Origin: Limnomonas spitsbergensis | Lineage: Eukaryota > Chlorophyta > Chlorophyceae > Chlamydomonadales | DNA: 64,000 nt | Assembly (NCBI GenBank): GCA_037349105.1 | Contig: JAYJMM010000123.1 | Location: 6,386,001 to 6,450,000, forward strand | Reading direction: 5' to 3' | In this document: one piece after another, positions 44,361 to 54,200 of the stretch | Numbering within the stretch: the stretch's first letter is position 1 | How the letters are laid out: the number at the start of each line of letters is the position of its first letter | Program-made: the position numbers and the translations under genes | The notes under the pieces: model-generated | Seen by the model: only the letters and a program-made list of their open reading frames with translations | Databases searched by the model: none | Told to the model about the DNA's origin: nothing

Positions 44361-44974
44361 CTCCCGCTGCAGACCACCACCACACTGGCAAACAGGTCAG
44401 CCAGGCATTCTGGGCTTAAGACCTTGACCGAATCAAGGAGCTGGGGCTGGTCGTCTTTGTCCCATGCACTTGCGCGCATGCCCCGATGGCAGGTGGGGCA
44501 ACGCAACCAAGGGTACCTAGGTCTTGAACATCTCCAGTATTGGCATGTGTCGCACCAGCCGAGTTGGGGGCCATATGCAGCGCATGTCGCACCATTGACT
44601 GGATACATCGGGCTGGATGAAGGCCTGGTGGGTGCCAGCTTGGCGCCCTTAATCAGGGCAGTCGCCAGCTGTTCTCCGCTACAAGCCATGTCGCGGATCT
44701 TCGCCATGCACATCGCCTTCAGCTTGTCCAGATGCAAGCTGTCCGCTAGGCTCAGCCAGCGCATCATGTAGTTGTTTGAAGCTGGATCGTGGCTGAGGCC
44801 GCTGGGGAACTGGGCTGCCAGGTAGTGCATGCACTCCTCCATAATACAGCGGATGTCGTACTTGTGAACTAATGGAAGCATTGAGTAGACGCTGTCGATG
44901 GTGAGCTGGGGCTTGGAGGCAAGAGGGTACAGGCGGTACAGGATGGCAAGCCAGGTATCCTCGTCGCCGTCCAC
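44330..44974 (-). CDS. BTB/POZ-domain protein, terminal exon
   Basis: The exon starts at 44974 after the acceptor CTGTTTGGTCAG and runs 214 codons to a stop at 44330. The first 110 residues match the C-terminal half of a BTB/POZ fold and following helices as found in large algal BTB families: DEDTWLAILYRLYPLASKPQ, SVYSMLPLVHKYDIRCIMEE, YMMRWLSLADSLHLDKLKAM. A Cys-rich insert follows (WCDTCQYWRCS then LRCPTCHRGM), and then the closing LSPECLADLFASVVVVCSGS, which also resembles that family's usual end. BTB domains mediate dimerisation and often recruit cullin-3 ligases. The insert with two CXXC pairs could bind zinc. The first half of the BTB domain must be on an upstream exon that I did not find. 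Confidence 0.7.
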   Translation of the reverse strand: MDGDEDTWLAILYRLYPLASKPQLTIDSVYSMLPLVHKYDIRCIMEECMHYLAAQFPSGLSHDPASNNYMMRWLSLADSLHLDKLKAMCMAKIRDMACSGEQLATALIKGAKLAPTRPSSSPMYPVNGATCAAYGPQLGWCDTCQYWRCSRPRYPWLRCPTCHRGMRASAWDKDDQPQLLDSVKVLSPECLADLFASVVVVCSGSLKSAEHGSC

Positions 44975-45180
44975 CTGACCAAACAGAGAAATAAAATAAT
45001 AGTTGATTGCGGTAGATTTCCTTTGTATTTTCAAAATTAACACCGTAGGCAACATTCAAAGGAATACTTTATTTAAGCAGGAGGGAAGGTTTAAAAATGT
45101 ACGGTACCATCTCGGGTACCATTGCCACTTTGCATATCGATCTCAGTACGTGGGGGGCCAGTATTTATGTTAGGGTGATG

Positions 45181-45318
45181 CAGCTTCACTTCAGCTTCAC
45201 TTCAGCTTCACTTCAGCTTCACTTCAGCTTCACTTCAGCTTCACTTCAGCTTCACTTCAGCTTCACTTCAGCTTCACTTCAGCTTCACTTCAGTTGCACT
45301 TCAGCTTCACTTCAGTTT
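45181..45318. repeat. 11-bp minisatellite (CAGCTTCACTT)n
   Basis: About twelve perfect to near-perfect 11-bp units. Confidence 0.92.
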
Positions 45319-45843
45319 CAACCCTACGATCAGCAGGGCTTGTGCGGCAAGCTCTGATGATTTGGTCGCCGTGTATGGTGGGATTGGTTGCCAAGACAGC
45401 ATGACCCTACTAACCTGGTTTGGTCCCAATGAGCCCGATGGAGGGCGCCCAGCCGCCCCCTAGCAAACTTATATGCCAAAATTACCGTGCCGGCAAGCGA
45501 CTGATGATTAGTCCTACAATGCCGACGGTACCAAACCACCATATTGAACCAAATGAACCTAGCCCACCTGCAGCTGCTCCTCCCCATGCGAGAGGCAAGA
45601 TATGGCGTCAATGAAAACGGGCGAGGCAAGTGCTAGAACCTATGGGAGTGGGGGAATGAGGAAGTATGTGGATTAGATTAGGAACAGCGGCATTGTATAT
45701 ATTTGTGTGGTTGGGCCGCAGTTCGGCTGCAGTTCAGAAACCTCCTCCTACCCTCCGCTGGTGCTCTACTTGATATTCCAGGCCACCACCGCCGTAGGCT
45801 GTAACACATTGAATTGTTGATTGCTGAAGCACCCTAATTATCC

Positions 45844-45865
45844 AAGGACTTTTATAAAAGTCCTT
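45844..45865. repeat. Perfect 22-bp palindrome
   Basis: AAGGACTTTTATAAAAGTCC followed by TT is its own reverse complement. It is flanked by AT-rich sequence with no recognised gene. Confidence 0.85.
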
Positions 45866-45999
45866 AGGTGCACTTACGCAGGTGATGTAGGGTTGTTTTC
45901 GGAATAGTGTGCCAAGAGATTGGTTCAATCCCATCGACTGGTAGGCTGGTTCAAGCTCATATCCCCTGTGCCAGCTAAATGCGCACGTTGATCCACACA

Positions 46000-47400
46000 A
46001 TTATGTACTTGCTGCTTTCCTTTCAGTCATCAACTCAAGGCGCAGCCAAAGAAATGCAAGGCTGAGGTACCCACATTAAAAATCTGAGGATGATCCTACA
46101 TGTGGACCAGCAAGCAACAAGCTTGGCAACAAATAGTACGATATATAGTTCTTGGCCATTCAAAGGAACTTACAGCGAGAAACTTTAAATGGGTACACCT
46201 GATTTCGTCGCTCCGTTCTTTAAAGAGCATGGTATGGTATAAAACATTGAAATGTTCTGAGACTAGCTAGCGGGTACCATACCTGGCTGTGGACCTGTAG
46301 AAAGCATGGTATGCTAGAGGATGCTCCGTTGCTACCGTTGCTGATGCAGAGGCGCAGATCGCTTGGGTGCTGCTCAGTAAAAGACGCCAGGAAGGGGAGC
46401 TTCTTCTGGGTCTTGTTCGGGGTCACTGTTTCAGCACCACTGGTAGTGCCTAGCTGTTGTTTCGGCATTTTTGATGTAGCTTGCTCAATGCTTTACCAGG
46501 TACTGTAATGAGCTCTAAGAACTGGAAATTAAGATTGAGAAGTATTGCAGTATAATACCGGTATCAGGCCATTAAATAATGATACGTGTCTTAATTTGCA
46601 GCATCAGCCGAAATGCTGCGGTGGAATGATGTCGCAATTTATGGCTGTCATTCGCAGCCCTCCAGGTTCTAGAACGGTGCATACCCGCTCCAGGTTTCAA
46701 AGCTGGCTGGCCTAGATTTGACAGATAGATTCGGGTAGAATATCCGCTGGAAAATCCAGTCACCGACACGAGACATCAGATCGCGTCACGTGCTTGTCCG
46801 AGTCTGCACATGCTGATAATGCTGACTGTGTGCATGCGCCTGTCTGACGTGTGCCGCAGATAACTGATGCACGTAAGTAAGCACGTTGCGCAATTCAAGA
46901 ACGGGGACAAGGTGAATTCACGAAGGGGGAACAATGGGCTGAGCTGCTGACGTCAGCCAGCTGTCAGTGCGAGAGGTTGGCGCGGCAACTGTTTGACAAC
47001 CGGCTGTCAGCGTTGACGTGTGAGGGCAATTTGGCATACACGAATATACTCTGGTAGTGATGCAACCAGGCTTGCTATTCAGACCGATTACGAGCGAGTA
47101 GGCCGCGCCTCCATAAACCCATCCGGCCTATTGCGGGTTTAAACCGTCAGCCCTTCGGGCAAGGGGTGCCTGCAGGGGTACGGGGGTTTTGCCTTAAACA
47201 GTCAACGAACCGCTGACACCCTAGCCCCACCAGTAGTCAGCGGGATGCATCATCAGCAAGGTGAAAGGTTTAGGGGGTTACCCTAAAACTCAACCATAAT
47301 TCTTTCTGTGGGGTATGCATCAATCAGCACCACTCATTCTTGATCATTTCCGGCTTCAGGATTTTAATTATCTTGGCCGGAATATAATGGCCCCTGGGGT
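46000..47400. other. Unassigned sequence
   Basis: No gene, RNA or element end is supported in this stretch. Confidence 0.4.
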
Positions 47401-47403
47401 GCA

Positions 47404-47700
47404 GGTCAATGACGTTGCACCTTTGGGCCCTGTTCAACACAATAAAACTTAGGACAAGAGGGGTAACGAACAAAAAGGTCAATGACATAAGGTAGGGCAA
47501 GAGATGACCGTCGAAGGGAAAGGAAATACCCCCCCCCAAACAGGAAAGACAGTCCGAATATTCCTCGAATATTCCCCAGGCCCTCTAGGGCCCGCGTTCT
47601 AGCCAGGCCAGTCAAAACTGAAAAGGGGTGAAGAATAAAGGGGACCATGCTAGGTAATATAACTTTCGCCCCTCTCACGCGCACAAAAGAAAGAAAACGA
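47404..47700 (-). mobile_element. LINE-B 3' end, diverged
   Basis: Plus strand: GTCAATGACGTTGCACCTTT then GGGCCCTGTTCAACAC. A partial second tail word GGTCAATGACATAAGG lies at 47478. The remaining 3' UTR is AG-rich. Confidence 0.6.
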
Positions 47701-47716
47701 ATCAGCATAAATGGAG

Positions 47717-47793
47717 GTCAAATCCACAGTGTCAATAACGTTACACCTTTGGGCCCGCTCAAAAGCTTGGCCGCGTGGGTCAAATCCACACTG
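47717..47793 (-). mobile_element. Minimal LINE-B insertion (47 bp) with 15-bp target duplication
   Basis: GTCAAATCCACAGTG (47717-47731) and GTCAAATCCACACTG (47779-47793) differ at one base and bracket only the terminal hairpin and tail TCAATAACGTTACACCTTTG...GCTTGGCCGCGTGG. This defines the smallest unit of the family able to insert. Confidence 0.85.
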
Positions 47794-47911
47794 TGCAACG
47801 CTGTTATGAACGGGCGCGTTTAGTCTCATCTCAATTCGTCATTACCAGAAATACCCCAGGGATTCAGCCGATGTGTCAACGTCCAACCAAACGCCGCCTA
47901 CAGAACTTCGT

Positions 47912-48072
47912 CCATGGGTGCCACGGGACATGTCAATAACGTTACACCTCTGGGCCCGCTCAAAGCTCGGCCGCGTGGGCGCCCAACTGTTCAGAAGTAA
48001 GTTCAGAGTAACGAAGGAACTAAAAGGAAGAGAGGGGGAAATGAACAAAAGCCATGGGTGCCACGGGGCATG
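47912..48072 (-). mobile_element. 119-bp LINE-B insertion with 21-bp target duplication
   Basis: CCATGGGTGCCACGGG[A/G]CATG lies at 47912-47932 and 48052-48072. Between them are 119 bp of LINE-B 3' end (tail, hairpin, about 50 nt of 3' UTR). The single mismatch in the duplication suggests a young insertion. Confidence 0.88.
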
Positions 48073-48089
48073 CATGGCCAATACCTGTA

Positions 48090-48136
48090 TGCGGCCGTGC
48101 ATTGTCAGCATGGCCCAGAGAAGTAATGTCATTTAC
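48090..48136 (+). mobile_element. LINE-B tail remnant
   Basis: TGCGGCCGTGCATTGTCAGC, ATGGCCCAGAGAAGTAATGT and CATTTAC match the hallmark hairpin and tail with several substitutions. Confidence 0.55.
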
Positions 48137-48285
48137 CGATATGGGGGCCAGTACATCAAGTCGCAATGTTTCCTCCCGGCTACAGCGCCCACCATTAGCA
48201 GAACTCCCTGCGGCCACCAAAAGTCCGATTAGGGCCTAATCACACCCGCCTGCAGTCACAGACTTGCAGTAATTTTCAACCAGGG

Positions 48286-48340
48286 AGTTGGACGCCGACG
48301 TGGCTGAGCCTTTTTGAGCAGAAGTTAAACGTCACTGACC
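48286..48340 (+). mobile_element. LINE-B tail remnant
   Basis: GTTGGACGCCGACGTGGCTG, AGCCTTTTTGAGCAG and TTAAACGTCACTGACC. The middle of the second hairpin arm is deleted. Confidence 0.6.
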
Positions 48341-48691
48341 GTACGGAGACGTGCACCCACAAGCAGCTACTGCGGCTGCCCACCAGCATGTACATGGCTC
48401 ACAAGCATGTACACAACATGCACAACTTCTTTGCCTGAGGATTCCAAGGCGAATACTGACTTTCTACCAACAGCAAATGGAAAGCCCCGCCACTTGACAC
48501 TCATGTGGTTTATGGTTGAATGCGCATATAAACAGCTATCATGTATCACATATGTACTCTGGCAGAGATGCGCTATTCATCACTTGGTATTCCGTAATAC
48601 CCCCCCACTGTTGGCCCCCGTGTCGGAGCACGCTTCCGCCACGCACCTTCCGGGCTTCCGGAAGCACCGGCGAGGTCAGACCTGTGCGACA

Positions 48692-49498
48692 TCATGCAAC
48701 AGCTTCAAGATGGAGTTCGAGGCAACCCACGAAGGCCGCCTCAGGAGCAGCTTCAAGATGGAGTTTGAGGCGACCCACGAAGGTCGCCTCAGGAGCAGCT
48801 AGAAGATGGAGTTTGAGGCGACCCATGAAGGCCGCCTCAGGAGCAGCTTCAAGATGGAGTTTGAGGCGACCCATGAAGGCCGCCTCAGGAGCAGCTTCAA
48901 GATACAGTTTGAGGCGACCCATGAAGGCCGCCTCAGAAGCAGCCACAAGATGGAGTTTGAGGCGACCCACGAAGGCCGCCTCAGGAGCAGCTTCAAGATA
49001 GAGTTTGAGGCGACCCACGAAGGCCGCCTCAGGAGCAGCTAGAAGATGGAGTTTGAGGCGACCCATGAAGGCCGCCTCAGGAGCAGCTTCAAGATGGAGT
49101 TTGAGACGACCCATGAAGGCCTTCTCAGGAGCAGCTTCAAGATGGAGTTGAAGGCGACCCATGAAGGCCGCCTCAGGAGCAGCTGGAAGATGGAGTTTGA
49201 GGCGACCCATGAACGCCGCCTCAGGTGCGGCTAGAAGATGGAGTTTGAGGCGACCCATGAAGGCCGCCTCAGGAGCAGCTAGATGATGCAGTTTGAGGCG
49301 ACCCATGAAGGCCGCCTCAGAAGCAGCCACAAGATGGAGTTTGAGGCGACCCACAAAGGCCGCCTCAGGAGCAGCTTCAAGATGGAGTTTGAGGCGACCC
49401 ATGAAGGCCGCCTCAGGAGCAGCTTCAAGATGGAGTTTGAGTCGACCCATGAAGGCCGCCTCAGGAGCAGCTAGAAGATGGAGTTCAAGGCGACCCAT
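48692..49498 (-). CDS. Possible repeat protein encoded by the 48-bp array
   Basis: A 268-residue frame made of about sixteen copies of a 16-residue amphipathic unit (AAPEAAFMGRLKLHLE). Alternating small and hydrophobic residues would favour helices. No promoter, splice signal or homology is evident, and a frame of this kind arises automatically when a stop-free 48-bp unit is amplified. It is listed because the units differ mainly by conservative changes on this strand, while the other strand has accumulated stops. Confidence 0.2.
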   Translation of the reverse strand: MGRLELHLLAAPEAAFMGRLKLHLEAAPEAAFMGRLKLHLEAAPEAAFVGRLKLHLVAASEAAFMGRLKLHHLAAPEAAFMGRLKLHLLAAPEAAFMGRLKLHLPAAPEAAFMGRLQLHLEAAPEKAFMGRLKLHLEAAPEAAFMGRLKLHLLAAPEAAFVGRLKLYLEAAPEAAFVGRLKLHLVAASEAAFMGRLKLYLEAAPEAAFMGRLKLHLEAAPEAAFMGRLKLHLLAAPEATFVGRLKLHLEAAPEAAFVGCLELHLEAVA

Positions 49499-49618
49499 GA
49501 AGGCCGCCTCAGGAGCAGCTAGAAGATGGAGTTAGAGGCGACCCATTATGGCCGCCTCAGGTGCAGCTAGAAGATGGGAGTTGGAGGCGACCCATGAAGG
49601 CCGCCTCAGTTTGTAGCT
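48703..49618. repeat. 48-bp tandem repeat (16-residue unit), about 19 copies
   Basis: Plus-strand unit: TTCAAGATGGAGTTTGAGGC, GACCCATGAAGGCCGCC, TCAGGAGCAGC (MEFEATHEGRLRSSFK). CTAGAAG variants put stops in the plus frame, while the minus strand is fully open for 268 codons (16-residue unit APEAAFMGRLKLHLEA). Unit length is a multiple of three. Confidence 0.92.
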
Positions 49619-49719
49619 AGAATGATTTCCCGGGAGAGACTTGCATGGGGATTCTAGCTCTCCAACTTGTCTTGGCCTTTACCGACGGTATCGCTTGGGA
49701 CATGTGCCTGCTTTTTGAA

Positions 49720-49976
49720 TGCGCCATAATTTCCTGTTTTTCTTTTCTCCTTTCCCTCCCGTTCTGACAGTGGGACGCCCATGCGGCTGAGTCTTTTGAG
49801 CATGGCCCAGACGTCTTTAGCTTCCGGTAGTTTGATTGGGGATTGGGACATTTTGTTTTGTTTTTGAGGGGGTCTCTTTCCTCTCTCTCTTAAGTTTCCA
49901 GCCTTATTGTTGGACGCCGACGCGGCCGAGCTTTGCACTTTTGCAGCATGGCCCAGTGGTGTAACGACATTGACTT
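49720..49976 (+). mobile_element. Dimeric LINE-B 3' end
   Basis: A first hairpin (GGGACGCCCATGCGGCTGAG, GGCCCAGACGTCTTTAGC) leads into TTTTGTTTTGTTTTTGAGGG, a CT-rich stretch and a second hairpin (GACGCCGACGCGGCCGAGC, GGCCCAGTGGTGTAACGACA). The arrangement is identical to the insertion at 43.5-43.8 kb. Confidence 0.78.
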
Positions 49977-50115
49977 ATTTGCCTGACCGGCCTTTCCATT
50001 TCGCTCTTTCTCCCCCCCCTTCTTCCTTTAGTCTAGTCTTTTTCCCGTCTGAACAGTTGGGCGCCCCCCTCGGCCGAGCTTTCTTGAACAGGGCCCAGAG
50101 GTGTAACGCCATGGA
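49977..50115 (+). mobile_element. LINE-B 3' end fragment
   Basis: Pyrimidine-rich 3' UTR, CTGAACAGTTGGGCGCCCCC, CTCGGCCGAGC and GGGCCCAGAGGTGTAACGCC, directly behind the dimeric copy. Confidence 0.75.
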
Positions 50116-50769
50116 CATGCATATACACAACATGCAGGGCTCAATGCCCCTGTCCACCTCACATCGGAGGGTGGCATGGACGCACCATGGTCCTAGCAGT
50201 GCATGGTACCTGGAAATGTGCTATCTTATCCACTTCCAACCCCACGCGGCTGAGCGTTCAGCTGGTCCCAACGGGTATGCACCGTTATAAGTAAATATGC
50301 ACGGTACACTTCCGTTTATTTGTTAGCATCCGAAGAAGTTTCGCAATGGGTATAAGAACCGTATGCCTAGGTACCAAATACACCCCTGCGTTTGTGCTGA
50401 TCAGAAGACTAGTATGTGCCAAGGCGCACGGTTCTTGTACCAAGTGCGAAAACACGTTTGCTTCCACATACCGCCCCATTCATTTGTTAGGGAACCAGTG
50501 GGGACACAGAGGAGCCACAAAACAACACTATAGTCGAACATGATCAGGAAGCATGATACCCTGCATCCAAGGTCCTGACACCCTCCTTTCCTCTGGGATG
50601 TGCAATAATTCTTTCTGTCATACGGTTGGGGGGTCCACGTCCTGGACAGGTGGAAATCCTGAACACACTTCCCACCAAACAGGCCGGCCTGGCCCCCACT
50701 TCCCCTGGACGGCCAGCGACAGGTACACGCACACCGCCACTCATTCTTGGCAAGGGTCTTCACACTTAA

Positions 50770-50956
50770 TGGCATTCCCCCCTTTTCTTCTGCCCCTTTT
50801 AGATAAGCGCCCACGCGACCGAGCCTTTTTGAGGAGGGCCCATAGGTGTAACGTCATTGGCACTCAATGGTATTTTCCTTTCCCCAACCATTCATTTGGG
50901 GCCTGTGCGGCCGAGTCTTTGAGCAGGGCCCAGACCCGTCTATTAACCTCATTGAC
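50770..50956 (+). mobile_element. Two LINE-B 3' end fragments
   Basis: Tails lie at 50810-50861 (GCGCCCACGCGACCGAGCC, GGGCCCATAGGTGTAACGTC) and 50912-50956 (GCCTGTGCGGCCGAGTC, GGGCCCAGACCCGTC with a broken tail). Confidence 0.7.
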
Positions 50957-51109
50957 ACAAAATGGTTTTCTTCAGTTTTTCGAGCAGCATCATCAGTCAT
51001 CCTGCAGGAGGTTCCGCAACCTGGGTCGCGGGGCTGTGCCTAAGCCCACAGGCCCCGACCTGACCAACCCTGCCCGCACAACCAATGACGGGTCCCCAAA
51101 TGTCTCTGC

Positions 51110-51195
51110 CTGTCTTTCGTTTCCAACAAGAGAGTTCGACGCCTACGCAACTGGGCCATTTCGAGCAGGGCCCAGAGCTGAAAAGTCATTGAAAA
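51110..51195 (+). mobile_element. LINE-B tail remnant
   Basis: TTCGACGCCTACGCAACTGG, GCAGGGCCCAGAGCTGAAAA and GTCATTGA. It lies just downstream of the terminal exon of the 51-63 kb gene, in opposite orientation to that gene. Confidence 0.55.
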
Positions 51196-51208
51196 TGCAG
51201 CTCAGCGG

Positions 51209-54200
51209 CTAGTTGAGACGTGGGGCCTTGTAGTTCTGCAGCCTCGGAAACAGCGCATACACTATCGCGCCCACGGCCACAATGGCGGATCCAGAGAGCA
51301 CCGGCAGGAAGAACTCAGCGTTCGGGTCGTAAGCCCGGCCGTGACACCTCAAATGCTCCACCGCCTTAGAGAGCTTGAAACACAGGTCACGAAACGCAAG
51401 CGCCTCCAGCCGCAGCTTCTGCAAGGGGGAGAGGTTGGTTCAGGAGGGTAAGTTGGTGCTGGGGAAAGGGTCGGGGTTAGGGGTTTAGAAAGGTGCATAC
51501 CTGCTGGGCCCTGCTGAACGCTCGGCCACGTGGGGCTGGTAGGGTATGACTAAGCTCAATTTCAGCTACCATGCACAGCCTGGGCCATGGTGCAGCCATG
51601 CCATCCTTCTATGTGAGGGGGGAGGAACATGGAACCTGGCGTTCTAGATAGGGTCAGGGGTGAGAGCCTGAACGCAGCTCTCGCAAAGTGGAAGTGTTCG
51701 TTCAGGGGGATAAGTGGGTGCAGAAGCAAGGGTCACGGAAAGCATGCGCCTCCAAATGCAGCTTCTGCAAGAGGAGAAGTTGGTTCAGGGGCAAGGGGTT
51801 CAGGGTCTGGGATGAGTCCGAACGTAGCTCATGCTCGTGGCACGCGGGTGTAGGGACAGGGGTCAGGTGCAGGTGGGCGACGTTCAGTTTTGTCACTCAC
51901 TTGAGCCATTCACATGCAGCTACATAATCTCACCAGCTATATATCGGGGCAGGCAAGGGTGGGAGGCCCTGGCTTTTGAGGAAGTTGTTGTCGAGTTTGT
52001 TGAGGGCTAGTCTCTTGAGGGGTAGGGGATGAATTTGCCAGTCCTTTTGTCGTTGTTGTTGTTTGGAAGGTGGGGTCTCTTTCCTTTCTTTTCTCTCGTG
52101 CCTTTTCTCTTTATTTACCTAGCAGACTTTGTGTCTGCCGACGTGGCCGAGCTTGATTTTTGAGCAGGGCCCAGAGGTATAGCGTCATTAACATACATGG
52201 GCAAGGTGTGCAATTTAGGCAATGTACAAGAAGGCCTGTACAAGCAGAACACAGGCATGTACATGCAGTTGCCTTGTACAGGCATTTACGGTACATGCAG
52301 CTCTTTCAGGAGCATTAGTGACCCATGTCGGTTTTCTTTTTGGTTGTGCAAGTCAGGTACATGGGCCTCAGTCACGATGTTTGGTAGCTTGCGGCATTTC
52401 AGTTGAATGCCTCGAGTGCATGGCCCTTTCTTGGGACCCTTGTAGTCAGGTGTGGGGTTTAGGGGTCAGACACCCTGGTGTTTTCGCTTTTGCAGCAGGC
52501 TAGAACCAAGGTTGAGGGTTTAGGGTGGCAGGCTACGGGTTCAGGGTTTAGGGGTGCTTAATCTACCAGGGTAAAGTCCAAAGAGTTCAAGGTGTTGCCC
52601 CAGTCAAGGGACTGCGCAAGCATTCCCATGGCAGCAGCCATGAACCCGCCAAGGGTGCGGATTCAGGTTCAGGGTTAAGGGTTCAGCGTTAAAGGGCGCT
52701 TAGCCTACCGAGTGAAGTCCAGTCCAGGGACAGCGCATATGTGCCCATTGCAACAGCCATGAAGCCGCCAGAGTTACGTGTTTGGGTTCATGTTTCACCG
52801 TTGAAGGTCGTGAATTGAGGGTTTAGGGCTGAATCTTCCAGGTGAAAAACAGGGTGTTGCCCGAACCCAGGGACAGTGCATGTGCGCCCAATGCAGCAGC
52901 CACGAACCCACCTAGTTCAGGTACAGGTTTATGGTTTATGGTAGAAGGTTAAGGGTTCGGGGGTGCTTGACCTACCGGGGTGAAGTCCAAGGTGTTGCCC
53001 CAGTCCAGGGACTGCGCGTGAGTGCCCATGGCACGCCAGGTGTTGACAATGGATCCGTACTTCATCAGCAGCTGAACCACATCCGCCTGTAAATATACAG
53101 GGCTCAGGGTTAAGGGTTTAAAGCCGTACTTCATCACCAATTGAACCACATCCGCCTGTAAATATACAGGGCTCAGGGTTAAGGGTTTAAAGCCGTACTT
53201 CATCACCAATTGAACCACATCCGCCTGGAAATATACAGGGCTCAGGGTTAAGGGTTTCAAGCCGTACTTCATCACCAATTGAACCACGTCCGCCTGGAAA
53301 TATACAGGGCTCAGGGTTAAGGATTTAAAGCCGTACTTCGTCACCAATTGAACCACATCCGCCTGGAAGTATACAGGGCTCAGGGTTAAGGGTTTAGAGC
53401 CGTACTTCATCACCAATTGAACCACATCCGCCTGGAAATACATAGGGATTTGGGTTTTCAGGGTTTGGGGACTAAGGTTCAGGGTTTCCATCCAAACTTC
53501 ATCAGTAGCTGTACTACATCCACCTGAAAATACACATACATACAATTTCCAGGGGTCGGAGGACACAAACGCCGAACCTCGTACATCAACAGGGGGTTCA
53601 GGAGCAGGTGTACACACACACATGCACACAAGCAGGCATGCAAACATGCACACACAAGCAGGCATGCAAATAGCCGGGTTTAAGGTCTGCCCCTGAACCG
53701 GCTGTTAATGATGTTTGGGGTTTAGGGTTTGGGGGTCAGGGTTCGCCCTTACCCGGCCCTTGGTTAGGTGGACGAAGGACATGTTGCTGACCCTCGCGCC
53801 CTGCAGCGCTCGCACACCCATGTTGACCAGCTCCACCGATGAGTCTATGTCGTCAAGAATGTAGCTGCGGGCCAGCGCATCCCGTTGGATGTCTGTGTAT
53901 GCAAGACCTGGACCATACAATTGGCAGGGAGCAGGGAGTACGGAGTCGGGAGTCGGAAGATTGGATCAGCATCCCATTAGATGTCCGTGTATGCCAGGCC
54001 TGAGACATCGGGGTAACGGAGAAGTCACAGGTTTGAAGCAACCAGGGTTCAAAGTTCAGGTTTGAGGGTTTATGGATAAGCCTTGAGGCATCCCGTTGGA
54101 TGTCCGTGTATGCCAGGACTGGGTCATGGGGTTCAAAGTGAAGGGTCACAGGTTTGCAGAGACAGAGGAGAAGGATGAAACATCCTGTTGGATGCCAGTG

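Noticed and set aside
47930..48047. LINE-B tails considered as tRNA-derived SINEs because GACGCCGACGCGGCCGAGC resembles the 5' part of a tRNA-Ser/Leu gene
   Set aside because: There is no B box, and the module is attached to LINE coding remnants in five copies, so it is the LINE's own 3' end.
48703..49618. Regularly spaced repeats considered as a CRISPR array
   Set aside because: Units are contiguous 48-bp tandem copies without unique spacers, and the DNA is eukaryotic.
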